In this document: positions 23,221 to 36,000 of the stretch, one piece after another
Numbering within the stretch: position 1 is the first letter of the stretch
Layout: every line of letters begins with the position of its first letter
NCBI GenBank assembly: GCA_949752745.1
Contig: OX457034.1
Span: 6,711,625 to 6,775,624 of the forward strand
Length of the DNA: 64,000 nt
Reading direction: 5' to 3'
From: Protula sp. h YS-2021
Lineage: Eukaryota > Annelida > Polychaeta > Sabellida > Serpulidae
Program-made: the position numbers and the translations under genes
Notes under the pieces: model-generated
Told to the model about the DNA's origin: nothing
Databases searched by the model: none
The model's input: only the letters and a program-made list of their open reading frames with translations

Positions 23221-24179
23221 GTGACGGAAAAAAGAGAAGAAAAAAAAGGAAAAAAAAAAAGACAGAAATTTCGAGAAAAACTACAAACTTATACCCATTT
23301 GCAAACGAAGTTTGCAAGTGGGAATTTACAATCGAAAATTTTTTATGTCCCCCGCCCCCATATATATATATGCCCTCCCTCTCAAAAAGATAAATTGCAT
23401 TTTAGCCTCCCCCTCCTCCCCGTTCTCTCTCCCCCCCCCCCCCCCCCCCTCTGATGCCAAAAAGGGTAACTTCGCTTTTTCTAATTTTATGAATAGACAT
23501 ATGTATTTGTATATATTTTATGGAAAACAATTAAAAAATGCACCCAATTTAGCCAATTTAGGCTAAATTGGCTAAAATGGCACATACTTGAAAAATGCAC
23601 GTCTCAGTGCATCAACACCGAAAGGTAGAATGCATAAAAAGATTGAACAAAAACATGCCGTGTGAAAACGTAAATGCTGCTCATAGAGCTGCTTTGATGA
23701 AGTCGCTTCAAGGCTTAATAATTGCAAAGCCGATGGGAAAGGCAAAAAAAAAACGCAACTTGTCTTTGTTGGAGGGGGGGGGGGGCTTCGGAGGCTATAT
23801 ATATATATGCCAAAAAGAGAACTTTCGCATCTTTTTTTTCCTTCAACATTTTGTGAATAGACATGTGTATTTGTATATATTTTATGGAAGAAAACTGTAA
23901 GATATTGAGATAAACATATTGGGTGATGGTGGGGGGTGGGGGGCGGGGCAGTGGGAATACAAGAAGATAAAAGATCCCATGCTACCCCTGACGGCGTCGC
24001 CAAACGGGGTGGCAGGGAGGGAGGCGGAAGAAGCAGTGATTTTAAGATACAATTAAAGATGGGGGCGGTGTGGGGACGGGGAGTTCATATGAAAAATTTG
24101 TCGGGACCTCAGTGCCACCGGGTCCTCAGTGCCACTTCGGGACCTCAGTACCACTAGTGGTACTGAGGTCCCGAGCAGA

Positions 24180-25365
24180 CGACAACCCTTACTGCCTCCC
24201 TCCCGCCAACACAAACATACAAAATTAACGTTACCCTCGCCCCCCCCCCCCAACACACACACTAACGAGAACGGTTCATTGGTCGAGTTGGTCGGAAAAC
24301 CTGGCCCATTCATGCTGTGATTAAACAAAACTCCCAATTGTGACAAAACGCAATCTCATAATCTCGTAAATAGCTTTACAACAGCAAAGTACTCCTCTGT
24401 TTTGCGCAACGCACTCGTTGAACCAAACATATATCGTTCTTAAATACAGTAAAAAAAAATCCGCGATAAATTCAGACAGGCGCACACGCTTCTATTCGTC
24501 TGCAGAACGGAATGTTACAGGTTGTTTTTATGTAGCGCAACACTTAATACTTCACCCATGTATATGGTGGATTCTACACCAGTATATTTATATTTTGGAA
24601 CGAAAAACCAAAGCGAGTGGATTCTGGGATATATCCCGCTGGTAGTAGAGAAAGCCGAACGATAAATGTAACACGATAACAGATCTTTGATTGAGCTCAT
24701 TAAATCTCAAGCCATTAAATTTAAGGGCCGAAAACAAGAAGTATCACTTTTTGTCTGTGATTTGAGTATTATACGTCAGGCAAGTCGTTAAAGATACTCA
24801 CCCAATAACAAGTAACTCTGATACAAAACTTATCAAAATGCACACACAAAGAGCAAGCACAATTCCGAATATTGCCAAGTGAAACATATAAACTCTACAA
24901 AAGAAACGATTCCCACCGTACTTTTTATGTACACAAGTTTACGTACGCATCGATGCAAATAATTACTGGTAAATCGAACTGCAAAAACAATGCATATTCC
25001 TGTACTTTACAACTTTGAATTCATAGCCCAGACTAGAAAGCGACGTGAGAAATCAAGCGAATACACAACAGCGCAAAATAGCGCAACTTTTTTTTGGTAC
25101 ATTTCACGCAGTACATTTTGTCCATTGATTTAAAACCAATGCGATATTACAAATGAAAAGAACGCATCTTTACGTAATACACGAACCTAGAACTATAAGA
25201 AAACATGAAATCGAGTCAAATGTTTGACTTATAATAAATTTTCACAAGTCGAAGTTTACATGATTTTTGGATAATAACTTTTTAAAAAATGAAACGCCTG
25301 TACAAAATCTAAGAATGAATTCATATCCACCACTCCGTTCGCTTGGCTGTGGAATAATTGGAGCG
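24180..25365. other. Non-coding stretch
   Basis: No gene or RNA was recognised. Contains a poly(C) run at about 24240-24251 and otherwise AT-rich unique-looking sequence. Confidence 0.4.
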
Positions 25366-25367
25366 GA

Positions 25368-25465
25368 CGTTAATCCTTGCATACCATCATGGGTCGGATC
25401 CGAGCCTGGGACACTGGGAGTACCACAATGCTTTAAACAACTGAGCCAACACGCGGCCCATTGCT
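25368..25465 (-). mobile_element. tRNA-derived SINE-like fragment
   Basis: The minus strand shows an A-box-like TTGGCTCAGTTGTTTAAAGC followed about 30 bp later by a B-box-like GGCTCGGATCCGACC, the spacing of an RNA polymerase III tRNA promoter. The cloverleaf is degenerate, so this is a tRNA-related repeat head rather than a working tRNA. Confidence 0.5.
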
Positions 25466-25637
25466 TATTTTTGACATTTACGGAACGTTTCGATTACCAA
25501 CACGTGCGATCAGAGGAAGGATAGACGACTTGTGAGTGCAGGCATTATCCCTTATCCACAGAAAACTGATGTCGTTATTGAAAAAAAAAATGAACTAATA
25601 AATGTTTCGATGAAATTGTTATGAGAAATTACTCTTG

Positions 25638-25670
<33 letters not shown>

Positions 25671-27088
25671 TTGCAAGCACAGCAATCATTGTGATTCAAA
25701 CGATGTCATTGAATATTGTCGTTTCCTTCATTATGACGAGGACAGTTCATTCGCTTTTCTGATGGAATCGCCCCCCCCCCCTCTCCCTAAATACACTGTC
25801 GAGTCTTACTGTACCATAGTCTTTCGCCAATAAATTTCTCCAAAAACAATCTTTTCTTCACAACATGATTAAAAATGTAAGGGTTTGTTTATTACATGCA
25901 CTCTCCAGCATCACGTGATTACGGTAACGTGGTAATCCTTGTGGCAACGCCGATCATAAAGATCGATGTTACCACAAAGAAAATATGTGCAAGAAAAGAT
26001 GCCAGCGTATACCAACAACGCTAATAAATAACTTTCGAATTAAAACTACAAAAAATCAATATATTTCACTCTGACACAACAATGATATATTTAGATGACA
26101 TCTTCCTACGCGGCCTACTTAATACACATGTCGCTGGTGAATCATTCCCAGAACCCACATTCCACCATCTGCCCAGTATCTACCAGGCCCTGATACACAG
26201 CTAGCAAAGTACAAATCAATGAGTACATCATGCGGGTGTCATGTTTGTTACTGAGACTGGTACCTTTACTTTGCACAGCAAGCAGTGAAAAAAAAAAAAA
26301 ACAAACGGCACACAAACAGCCATAGGTCAGACATAGCATGGCTTATATTTGGCTCTGTAACAACAACTCCCCGATCCATAATTAACACTTGACAAGCCTT
26401 TGGCTTGCAAGGGTTATATGAATTTGTGCGAGCAAAATTCGTCCTTTTTTTTTCTTCTTGACACTTTTCCCGATTTTTTGTGTTTTCTTCTTCTCTGACA
26501 CTATGGGCCCTACGACCATGAAACTTGGGATTTATGAAGAGCTTGATTTGAACATGTGCATGTCACTTTTTATTTTCGTCTTTGATTTCGTTTTCTTTGT
26601 TAAAATGCCATGTGAAAAGAGGGTATTTTTTGCAAGTAAATGCGTAGCATTTAACGACAGCACAATACACATTTGCTCAGTGAGCTTTGTGCGAGCTGTC
26701 ACTGCGTAAATAGATAACAAGGCGTATGCCTGATCAGTCAATAAAACTTTAAGTCAACAACAACAAAACACTACTCGGCTTATAAGACGTATTCAAGCTG
26801 TGTTGTTTGCAATATATTATTCAAGAAATAACCCACTGAAGGAAGTATTTTTGCGTTTTAATTTTGTCAAGTGTTTAACATCTCGCCAGCGGAATGAGCT
26901 TCTAGTATAAATTTAATCTTGTGTTTTCGGTAACCGGCGGCAGTGCAGCAGGGGTAATGACTGACTCATGTCCCATTATTTAGTTTCAAATTAACACGTT
27001 TATTGATGTACAAAAGAGATGTGCGTTCACGATACAATAAATGCAAAAAAGGTACGAAATTGCAATTAACTAACGCGACTCTCGAGCC
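25466..27088. other. Gap downstream of the sulfotransferase gene
   Basis: Holds a poly(T) run (about 25638-25664) and short C-runs. A minus-strand AATAAA at about 26998-27003 is a plausible poly(A) signal for the HS6ST gene, about 90 bp beyond its stop. No other gene was recognised. Confidence 0.45.
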
Positions 27089-30000
27089 TTACGTCACTTC
27101 TTCCACATGTCCTTGATTCAGCTTTCGCCGTCGATGCCTCCCGGGCTGCTTCTGTGAGATTCTCTTAGAATTCAAATCACCGTACTCATTGCCATCATAG
27201 TCTGTGTTATCGTCCCCCTCTGTGAACTCAAGCACGTGAGCTTTATGCTTTTGTCTGGCAGTGTTGTGGCTCTGACTAGCACCATATTTTTGTGTCGGAG
27301 TGTCCTTATTGCTGGTGCTGGAATCCCAAAACGCCTCCGACCGTAACTTCAGTAGACGCTGTGTGAACAACTCCTTGGCGTATTGATACAATTCAATATC
27401 CAATCGATTCGCGTCCACGATCTTTTGATAATCTGTTGAGCTTAGATTCACACTAGTTGCATGGCTCTCCTCGTGCTGTACAAAATCCTCCAAGAATTTC
27501 ACATGAAATGTCCTCTCGAACATGTAGCGCGTGTCCTCTTGACACTCGGTGAGGCCAAAGAATGCCATGTCGCGCAGGTTGTCCTTGGCGCTTTGAAGCA
27601 CGATGGCGTCGCGCTGGTTGGGCGCCATGGCGCTCATGTTGTAGCAGCCAACCAGGCTGAGGTTGGCGAGCATTCGCGTCTGACGGTTGTTGGCCAGGTT
27701 GTGCGGACACGCCAGAAAGTCCTCGAGACTGACGCCACCCCAGTCCTCGTCTGAAACACACCCAAAACAAAACTTTCAATCTATCTGCACCGGGAATCAC
27801 CTCTACTCTCCTCAACACTGTTGAAAAAAAATCACCATGTTAAAAAACAAGTACTGCTATTTACAAAAACAATTTGGAAATGCTCCTAAATTATACCCAG
27901 AGGTCAAAAGCAAGCTGCACTAGGCTCCCGCAAACCATGCGATATTTAGAGCCAAAACAGAACCACAAATAACTGACATAAAATATGATGAATACCATGT
28001 AATTTTTGCATTAAATTGCAGAACTTCCCCGCTTAATGTTATTCTTGGACCACAGATTTCCCTTTCAGTCACCAAGTAAAGTAATTTTTCAAGAGAAGTC
28101 TTCCTAATAATAATCTATGCAAAATTTGAAGATAATCCGACCCAAATTGTGGGAAAAGAAGCACTTAAAAAATTGGCTACCAAAAAAATTATAAATGTCC
28201 CCGATTGAGCCAATTTTTGGCAAAGCGCCAAAAAATATTTTTTCTAAGAGAGAACCGTCCAAAATAGAAAGAAATCCTATCTAAATTGTGGAAGAAGAAG
28301 CATTTTGAAAATTGGCTACCATAAAAAATTAATTTAAAAGTGCAACGAGGGGTTATTTTGAGATTTTTGCAAAAATGGGGAAAATGGGAAAACTTTGAAA
28401 ATACAGCACAGCTGACCTATTCATTGGGCGTTTGTGGGCGCGATATTTCCGTAACAATTGAAGCGATTCAGTGTACATAGAAAGATTATATAGTGAATCT
28501 GTACAACGAGGGATTATTTTCAGAATTTCGTAAAAAATGGGAAAATGGAAAGACGGTTAAAATTTCACCGTAATGATTTGTACAATGGCTGCTTGTCGGC
28601 GCCATGTAGCCGTAACTGTTCAAGCTACTCAATTGTTGATTGAAATCCGGTGATTGCATCCGGTGGTTCCCATTCCTGATTAGTGTTTCTGTTTATTTAG
28701 CTTGCGTTGATATCCGGTTCGCATTTCGGACCAGTGTACTTGTTTCTTTAGACTGCGTTTATGCGCGGTTCGCATTTCGGACCAGTGCGCAGGTTTATTT
28801 AACCTGCGTTGATACGCGGTTCGTATTTCGGACCATTGAGTATATCTATTCAACTTGCGTCGATGCGTGGTTCTCTTTTCGGACAAGTGCGCATGTTTGT
28901 TTAACTTGCGTTGATGTGCGGTGCTTATTTTGGACCAGTTCGCATGTTTAACTTCCGTCGATGCGCAGTTCGCATTTCGGGCTATTGCGCATGTTTATTT
29001 AACTTGTGTTGATGCGTGGTTCTCATTTCAGACTAGTGCACATGTTTCTTTGGGTTGTGTTGATGCACGGTTCTTTTTTCAGACCAGTGCGCATATTTAT
29101 TTAACTTGCGTTGATGCGCGGTGCTTATTTTGGACCAGGGCAAATCTTTATTTAACTTGCGTTGATGTGCGGTTCGCATTTCGGACCACTGCGCATGTTT
29201 ATTTAACTTGCCTCGATGTGCGGTTCGCATTTTGGACCACTGCGCATGTTTCTTTAGGCTGCGTTGATCCGCGGTTCGCATTTCGGGCCACTACGGCTGT
29301 CTATTCAACTTGCGTCGATCCGTGGTTCTTTTTTCGGACCAGTGCGCATGTTCAACTAACTTGCGTTGATGCGCGGTGCTTATTTTGGACCAGTTGGCAT
29401 GTTTATTTATCTTCCTTCGATACGCGGTTGACAGTTCGGACCAATGCGCATGTCTATTTAACTTGCATCGATGCGCAATGCTTATTTGGATTACGGTGCG
29501 ATTGTTAAATCTGACTACTGCGCAGGTTCATTTAACTTGCATTTATGCGCTGTAGGAGATTCAATTAATTTTTCTTTCGAAAATTCAGAATAAATTTCAA
29601 AAGTTTTCCGATTCACTCAAAAAGCACAAATCGTAAGCATGACCCCTACAGATGGTTCATATAAAAAATAAATGAAATCTGATAAAAATTGTAGGAGGAA
29701 ATGCACTTTGAATTTTTTTCTTCAAAATTTCCCCAAGAATTCCCTGATCGACTCAAAAAGCACAGGCCGTATTCAAGACACCCCAAGCATACCTCAGCCC
29801 CAAAATAAATGATGTCTGATCTAAACTGTAGGAAAGGAGGTGTTTTCATAAAAAAATCCCCCCCATAATCAAAAATTCCCAAATCGGGTCAAATAGCACA
29901 AGCCGTATGTCGTATCGACTAAAGAAGCACAAGCCGTATGCTCAACCCCTTACGGATGTCTCGTACAAAAAAATGAAATCGGTTCAAAACTGTAGTGGGG

Positions 30001-33000
30001 AATGCATTTTGAAGTTTTTTATTCAAAAACTCCCAAAAAATACAAAAATTGAGCGATCGACTAAAAAGCACAAGCCGTATGCACAACCCCTTAGGGATGC
30101 CTCACACCAAAAATAAATAATATCGGATCAAAATTGTAGGAGGAGATACATTTTATCTTCAAAAATTTCCCAAAAATGCAAAAATCACCCGATCGACTAA
30201 AAAAGCACAAGCTGAATGCATGGCCGCTTAGGGATGCCTCACACCAAAAATAAATGACATCGACTCAAAATTGTGGGAGAAGATGCATTTTGAATTATTT
30301 TCGAGATTTTTGCTTCCAAAATTTCCCAAAAATACAAATATTGTCCGATCGACTAAAAAAGCACAAGCCGTATGCACGACCCTTTAGGGGTGCCTCAAAA
30401 AATAAAGACATCCGGTCAAAAATGTAGGAGATACATTTTAATTTTTTTCTTTAAAAATTCCCAAAAAATTAAAAAATCACCCGATCGAATAGAAAACACC
30501 AAGCCGTATGCACGACCCCTTAGGGATGCCTCATACCAACATAAATGACATCGGATCAAAATTGTAGGAGGAGATGCATTTTGAAAAAAGTTTACCAAAT
30601 AAACAACTAACTAACTAACGGACGCCATCCGCAAACCGATAGGAAACAAGTGGGTCAGTGAAACTGACCGTGTCCCCCGCCGGCGTACAATCCCAGTATT
30701 TAATTTTGTTAGGTTGGACTACTCTATTCCAATATCCAATGCACAATAGTAGTCAACTGACCAATGCATAGTTAACACAAAGCTTTAAACAAACACAAGA
30801 ATAATTCTTCGGCCCTCCCAGGACGTAATGAAAGCAGTACTTCTTTCGTTCTTGTCCCGTAGCATATCTTAACTTCTATTGCACATTTTAACAAATCTGT
30901 CTTAGTATATTGCTATTTGATAAGTAAACAGTGTAAAATAATTACAGAAACGTTCCACTGTTTGGCCCCTTTTTGAAAAGATATCGCTATCTGATAAGTA
31001 AAAAGTGAGCATGTAAAAGAACGAGGGTAACTAACCACTGCATGATATTAAAACAAGTAATCGTAGATTTCACAGGCCCCCATCTTGTGGCGAAACGTTA
31101 CCCGGGGAAAAAAAGTCTTTCGGATCAGTAGATTTTGTGACTGAAACGGAATTGTATATATAAACTTCGAGTTCCGATAAAAATTACAAAAATTGGTGTG
31201 GGCGTGGTTGACATATGGGAAAATCTGCTCTATGTACAATACACAGCTTAACTACAGATGTGCTTCATTTGTTGGGAGCCAATACTTCCACTAGAATTTA
31301 TATAATGTAAAATAATTATTCCTTTTGAAAAGAACATATTTGCTAAGACCAGCCAGGGGATTACAAAGTTACCTAAATAGAACCCCTGTTTCCATGTCCA
31401 CCGTAAAAAGAAATACATTACGAAAAATATGCAGCCTAATTGAGCCTTAAAATGACGGAAAAGAATAAATTCCTAAATATTTAGCGTAATGGGACCTTAT
31501 ACCGGAAAGTACTATTTCCTAAATTTAGAAATAATTACCGACGACAGAAATATATTTCTTCCCCATACTGGGCGGTTCTTAGCTCGCACCCATCTATGCA
31601 ATATTAGCTATTTCCCACATTTACTACCACAATACCTTCATTGTATAAAATTTCAGCTCTCTACATGAAATAGTTTCGGCACTACGGCGTCGACAAAACA
31701 ATGCCCAAAATGTTGGACGTAAGAAAATTCATCAACTTGGACAAGTCGTAGTTTCGAGAATTTTTAGTCGATTTAAAAAATAATAAGCCGTTGCACATCT
31801 ACATGATATATATGTTTACTCGGTGAAATATCAAACCAATCCGCCTCATACTTAGCGAGATATGGTGCAGACAAAATACAGCGTTTGCACAAAGTTCTAT
31901 CCCACACTCTCACATTTTATAATTTCCCATTCCGACAATTTTTGACCGATTTGAAAAATAATACGCCGTTGCACATCTTCAACCTTTATATTTTCACTGT
32001 ATAAAATTTCAGCTCTCTACATGAAATAGTTTCGGCGCTACCGCGTCGACAAAACAGCCCAAAATCTGGACGGACAGACAGACAGACGGCAAGACGGACA
32101 GAACCCATTTCTATAGGCCCCCTTTCCGTTGGGTGGGGGCCTAATAAAACTTTCTTCCCGTGAAAATGCGACCAGCAGCTGAAAGCCATGAACTTTAAAT
32201 GGCTACTCACTTGTTTTGTGTGTGTGTGTTTTTTTTAAACGTCCCATTCACGATAACACGGTATCTAATGGGACGCATCTGGTTTGAAGAACAAGCTGGA
32301 AAGGTGTAAGGAAGAATGAAAAAAGTGAAAGAAGAGCTAGAAAGAAACAAATTCTGATTAGTTGTGTCCCACACCATGCACAGAACAGACAGCAGCGGGT
32401 CTATTTCTTAGGTTTCCCTAACCCACAGAGGCAGTTAATCAGCTTATCTGCAGAAATCTTGGTTTGAAAAAGTGATGCACAAAGCTTCCATTGGCTTCTG
32501 AATCTTTAGAAATTTTCTATCAAAGCAGTGGTTTTACTATATTATTTTTTCTTTTCACTTCAATAACATGGATTTGATTTTATCATTGCCATGTAATATA
32601 AAAAAAGCATGGTTCACTGTAGGAATGAATTTGTTGTGGTGTAACTCCAATGATATAACTATGTCTGAGCATAGCTTGGATATTTCCCCAGCGGGATCAC
32701 TGGGTGCACTTAATCCCTCCGTTAACGCCACAAGGTATGAATTACCGCCATAATCACTCACAATTTAACTATATTTGAGGCTTTTTTTATCCTTAATTAA
32801 CGCTGATTTTTTTTTTAAATTTTCATAAATGTTCATCTAATCTATTCCATGACTGACAGGAATGTCAGAGATTCTATTCTGGTACATCTCCCCCTTTTTC
32901 TATTTTGGTTAGACATACAATTTGACCAACTGCAATTGAGTGCCATAAGTTTGAGTTCTACGTGTCCCGTTAATCTCGGTAATCCGGCGTTATACAAGGC

Positions 33001-36000
33001 GGTATACCAACAAACTCAGACCTGGTGGAAGCTTTAGTGTCATCTCAGGCACGTGTTTTTTACGCGGTTTTAGTATAAATACCGGGATTGTAATTGTAGT
33101 TACTTACAGTAGAGAGCAATAATAGGGTAATAATTTGGTAAACAAAGAAAAAGCTTGAAAATAAACTGCATATGAAATAAGGCGAATAAATAAATGACGA
33201 CTAAATGAATAAAATACAAAAATACGTACGGAGTACTTATACCATGAAGTTGGTCAAATGTCCGTTTTTTCATTAAGAGGTTGGTCAAATTTCGGTTGGT
33301 CAAATATCCTACACCCCTTTTACTCAGGCTGGTGCTATTTGCTATAAAACACGTGCTAAAATAATAGTGATTTATCAATACAGGATTTAACAATATTTGT
33401 TAAATGTGTGCCAGATGCCAGAATAAACAATTCACAATCCATTTATATTCGTGCTGCGTTCTAAGCCAAGAAACAGAACTATAAGGTTTGGCCATCTGTT
33501 CAATAGGGTAATAATTAATGACATTATTATCCCCCGCCGTCCTACCGGTGGCGGGTGATATAGAAACGCACTGTGTCCGTCCGAACGTCTGTCCGTCCGT
33601 CGCCAGTTTTGTTTCCAGAAGATATCTCCGAAACTAATGGGCGGATCTAGTTCATATTTGGTATGCCTAACGGTATCCGCCCAAAATGACTCCGCCCAAA
33701 ATGACTCCGCCCAAAATGCCTCCAAAAACTGCAAGGGGGGACAAAATGACTCCGCCCAAAATACCTCGAAATCTTATTTTTTCAAAGTGAAGGGAAGAAT
33801 GGTTTATTTTAATAAATGAAAAAGACAACTCTTGTTAATTCACATTTTATCAAAACTGATAATCAGAGTTCTTGTTTCTCCAAGTTCACTGGCGCATTTA
33901 GCTAATCAACTCAGTTAGCAATCACAGTGTCTCTAACTCACTCACTCAGTGGCTCACTTTACTCATCAACTCAGTTAAAAATCACAGTGTCTCTTAACTC
34001 GCTGGCAAATCAACCCTGGAGTTCTTGGTTTTCCAAGTTCACTGGCATCCAACGCACGTTGTAACCGATACCGTCGATGAAGTCTGCCATAGTTCTCCGT
34101 CCTTCGGCGCGATCTGTGCACAGGGTCTTGAGTCGTCTTTGAAGTGCCACATACTCCTTGCGAATTCGTTTTTTCGGTGGTTCTCCGCGCAAATCTTGCT
34201 CAATAGCTGCACGGACGGCACAGTCTTCCTGCCGAATAGCCGTGATGAACGTCCAGATGGTTGGATGATGGTGGCCAACCAGGTGGAAGAATCTATTGTT
34301 AAATCCCTCACATTGCCTCTATGTCGCCAGCGTTTTTTTTTTTTATTTCAAGCCGGCATTACACTGCTGCGGGATTAAGTGTGTCTACTCAAAACAGTTT
34401 CTGGCAGCTTTGTGGAAACAAAACCACGCTTATCAAAGTCCTCCGGAGTGGGATTAACATGCGTTTCAGGCCGGCAGTGCACTGCAGGGGGATTAAGTGC
34501 GTCTACTCAAAACACCGTTACTGGCAGCTTTGCGGAAACGAAGCCACACCTCTCACACTCCCCGTGATCAGGATTAAGCCCGTCTACTCAAAACACATTT
34601 TCTGGCACTTTGCCAGAAATAGTTAAAAAAAATTCGAAATAATATTTCGGGGCATTTTGGGCGGAGTCATTTTGTCCCCCCTTGCAGTTTTTGGAGGCAT
34701 TTTGGACGGAGTCATTTTGGGCGGAGTCATTTTGTCCCGGATTCCTGCCTAACAACCAAGATATCTAGATGGGCCTTTGGGGGATTTTGGTCAGATCGAA
34801 GTCCATCTGGATCTGTATTTGGATTTAGAATCCCAAAATCCGGTTTTCAATGTGTACTTTGGTTTCCAGACGACATCTCCGACACTAGTGAGCGGATCCG
34901 GTTCATATTGGACATGCGTAACAACCAAGATATCTAGATGTGCCGTTTGGGGTTTTGATCGGATCGAAGCCCATCTGGATCTGTATCTGGACTTAGAATG
35001 CCTTCTCAATACCTGACATTTGCCTTTTACAATACGTGGACACACATACATGTACAAAATGTACATTTGTGTATATGCTGCCGTCACATTCGCTGTAAAA
35101 CACCGGAATCTGCACTTCCTACAACGACACTTGGTTCGGGTAATTTTCGAATTTCTGCTCTTTTGCACATCCTACGTAGCTCACGTATTAATGAACGGAT
35201 GTTTTATCTACTTAGTTTAAGCGCGAGGTACAGCACCCGTCTTACTAATTACACCCACGGCGGCGGATATGGCAATTACTGATTGCTCTTGTTATTATTA
35301 TTATTATTTGTATTGTCAAATAATAGAAATCGATTTGAAAAAAGTATCAGGTCCGCACTTCACATTCGTTTAGTTTTATTTAACAGGACCAATAGCAAGA
35401 TTTAAGCATATAATATAAATAAGCAAATACTTCAAGTGATAAATTGTTTGTTAACAATGTGAGATTTATGGAGGCCAATGTACATCCGCGGTTTGTTCGG
35501 GATGAGTGTGGTGGTGGTTGAAGACAGACAGAATATGTTTAAGTGTTAGGATTAGTTTATGTCGCAAAATGTAAAAAGCACATAAACGTCATAGATATGA
35601 GTCCCAATTTTCTTAGCATTGCTGAATACCAATCATCGTGCAATAAATTCAACTGAAACAAGTAAGTATTTGTGAAACACAAGCAGGCCCCAACCGCCCA
35701 CAAATTCATAGGGGTATAAAGCAATGACGGACGGACAGACGGCCAGACAGACGGACACCCCAAACCTATAGGCCCCAATCCGAAGGGTTGGGGCCTAACA
35801 AGCCATTTTCGGACTGAAACAGACAGGATTCTCATTTCGAATAGCCACAGGAGCTTGCAAGACGAAAGATGAACACACTTCCATCCCCTGGTCATGGTCA
35901 AATTTAAAACAACGCGCATCTACCCCAGGGTTGGCAAGTTTTGGACATGGTGGTTTAAACCATGGTTCTATACCGGTTCTTAACTGTCCGTCCAAAATAG

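Larger units (their letters stand above)
20822..24178. mobile_element. Palindrome-ended non-autonomous repeat element carrying tandem arrays
   Basis: Both ends carry the inverted sequence TCTGCTCGGGACCTCAGTAC (left about 20824; inverted right end about 24175), and each end is itself a roughly 36-bp palindrome, GGGACCTCAGTACCAC followed by its complement (20828-20865 and 24138-24174). Inside, in order, are a 137-bp tandem array (about 20866-21600), an opposite-orientation array of about 20-bp GGTCCTCAGTACCACCACC units (21640-21840), a tract related to 28060-28330, then TGACCTTGACC-rich repeats (22490-23220), and low-complexity runs including poly(C) at 23431-23449. No transposase was found. 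It may be one element or a cluster bounded by copies of the same palindrome. Confidence 0.6.
33531..35000. repeat. Host repeat with two tandem units, split by a MULE insertion
   Basis: A family with CCCCCGCCGTCCTACCGGTG, a GTCCGTCCG tract, then TTTGTTTCCAGAAGATATCTCCG and ACCAAGATATCTAGATG. Unit 1 (about 33600-33671 plus 34746-34840) is interrupted by the MULE. Unit 2 (about 34855-35000) is uninterrupted and gives the empty-site sequence. Confidence 0.85.

Noticed and set aside
27453..27818. A 121-codon Arg/Gly-rich minus-strand frame and a 97-codon plus-strand frame
   Set aside because: Out-of-frame and antisense shadows of the HS6ST last exon.
28640..29508. Plus-strand frames of 103 and 195 codons with a 17-residue repeat
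   Set aside because: A product of the 51-bp satellite inside the HS6ST intron; the opposite strand is equally open.
28650..30600. A CRISPR array because of regular repeats
   Set aside because: Units are contiguous satellites without unique spacers, in a eukaryotic intron.
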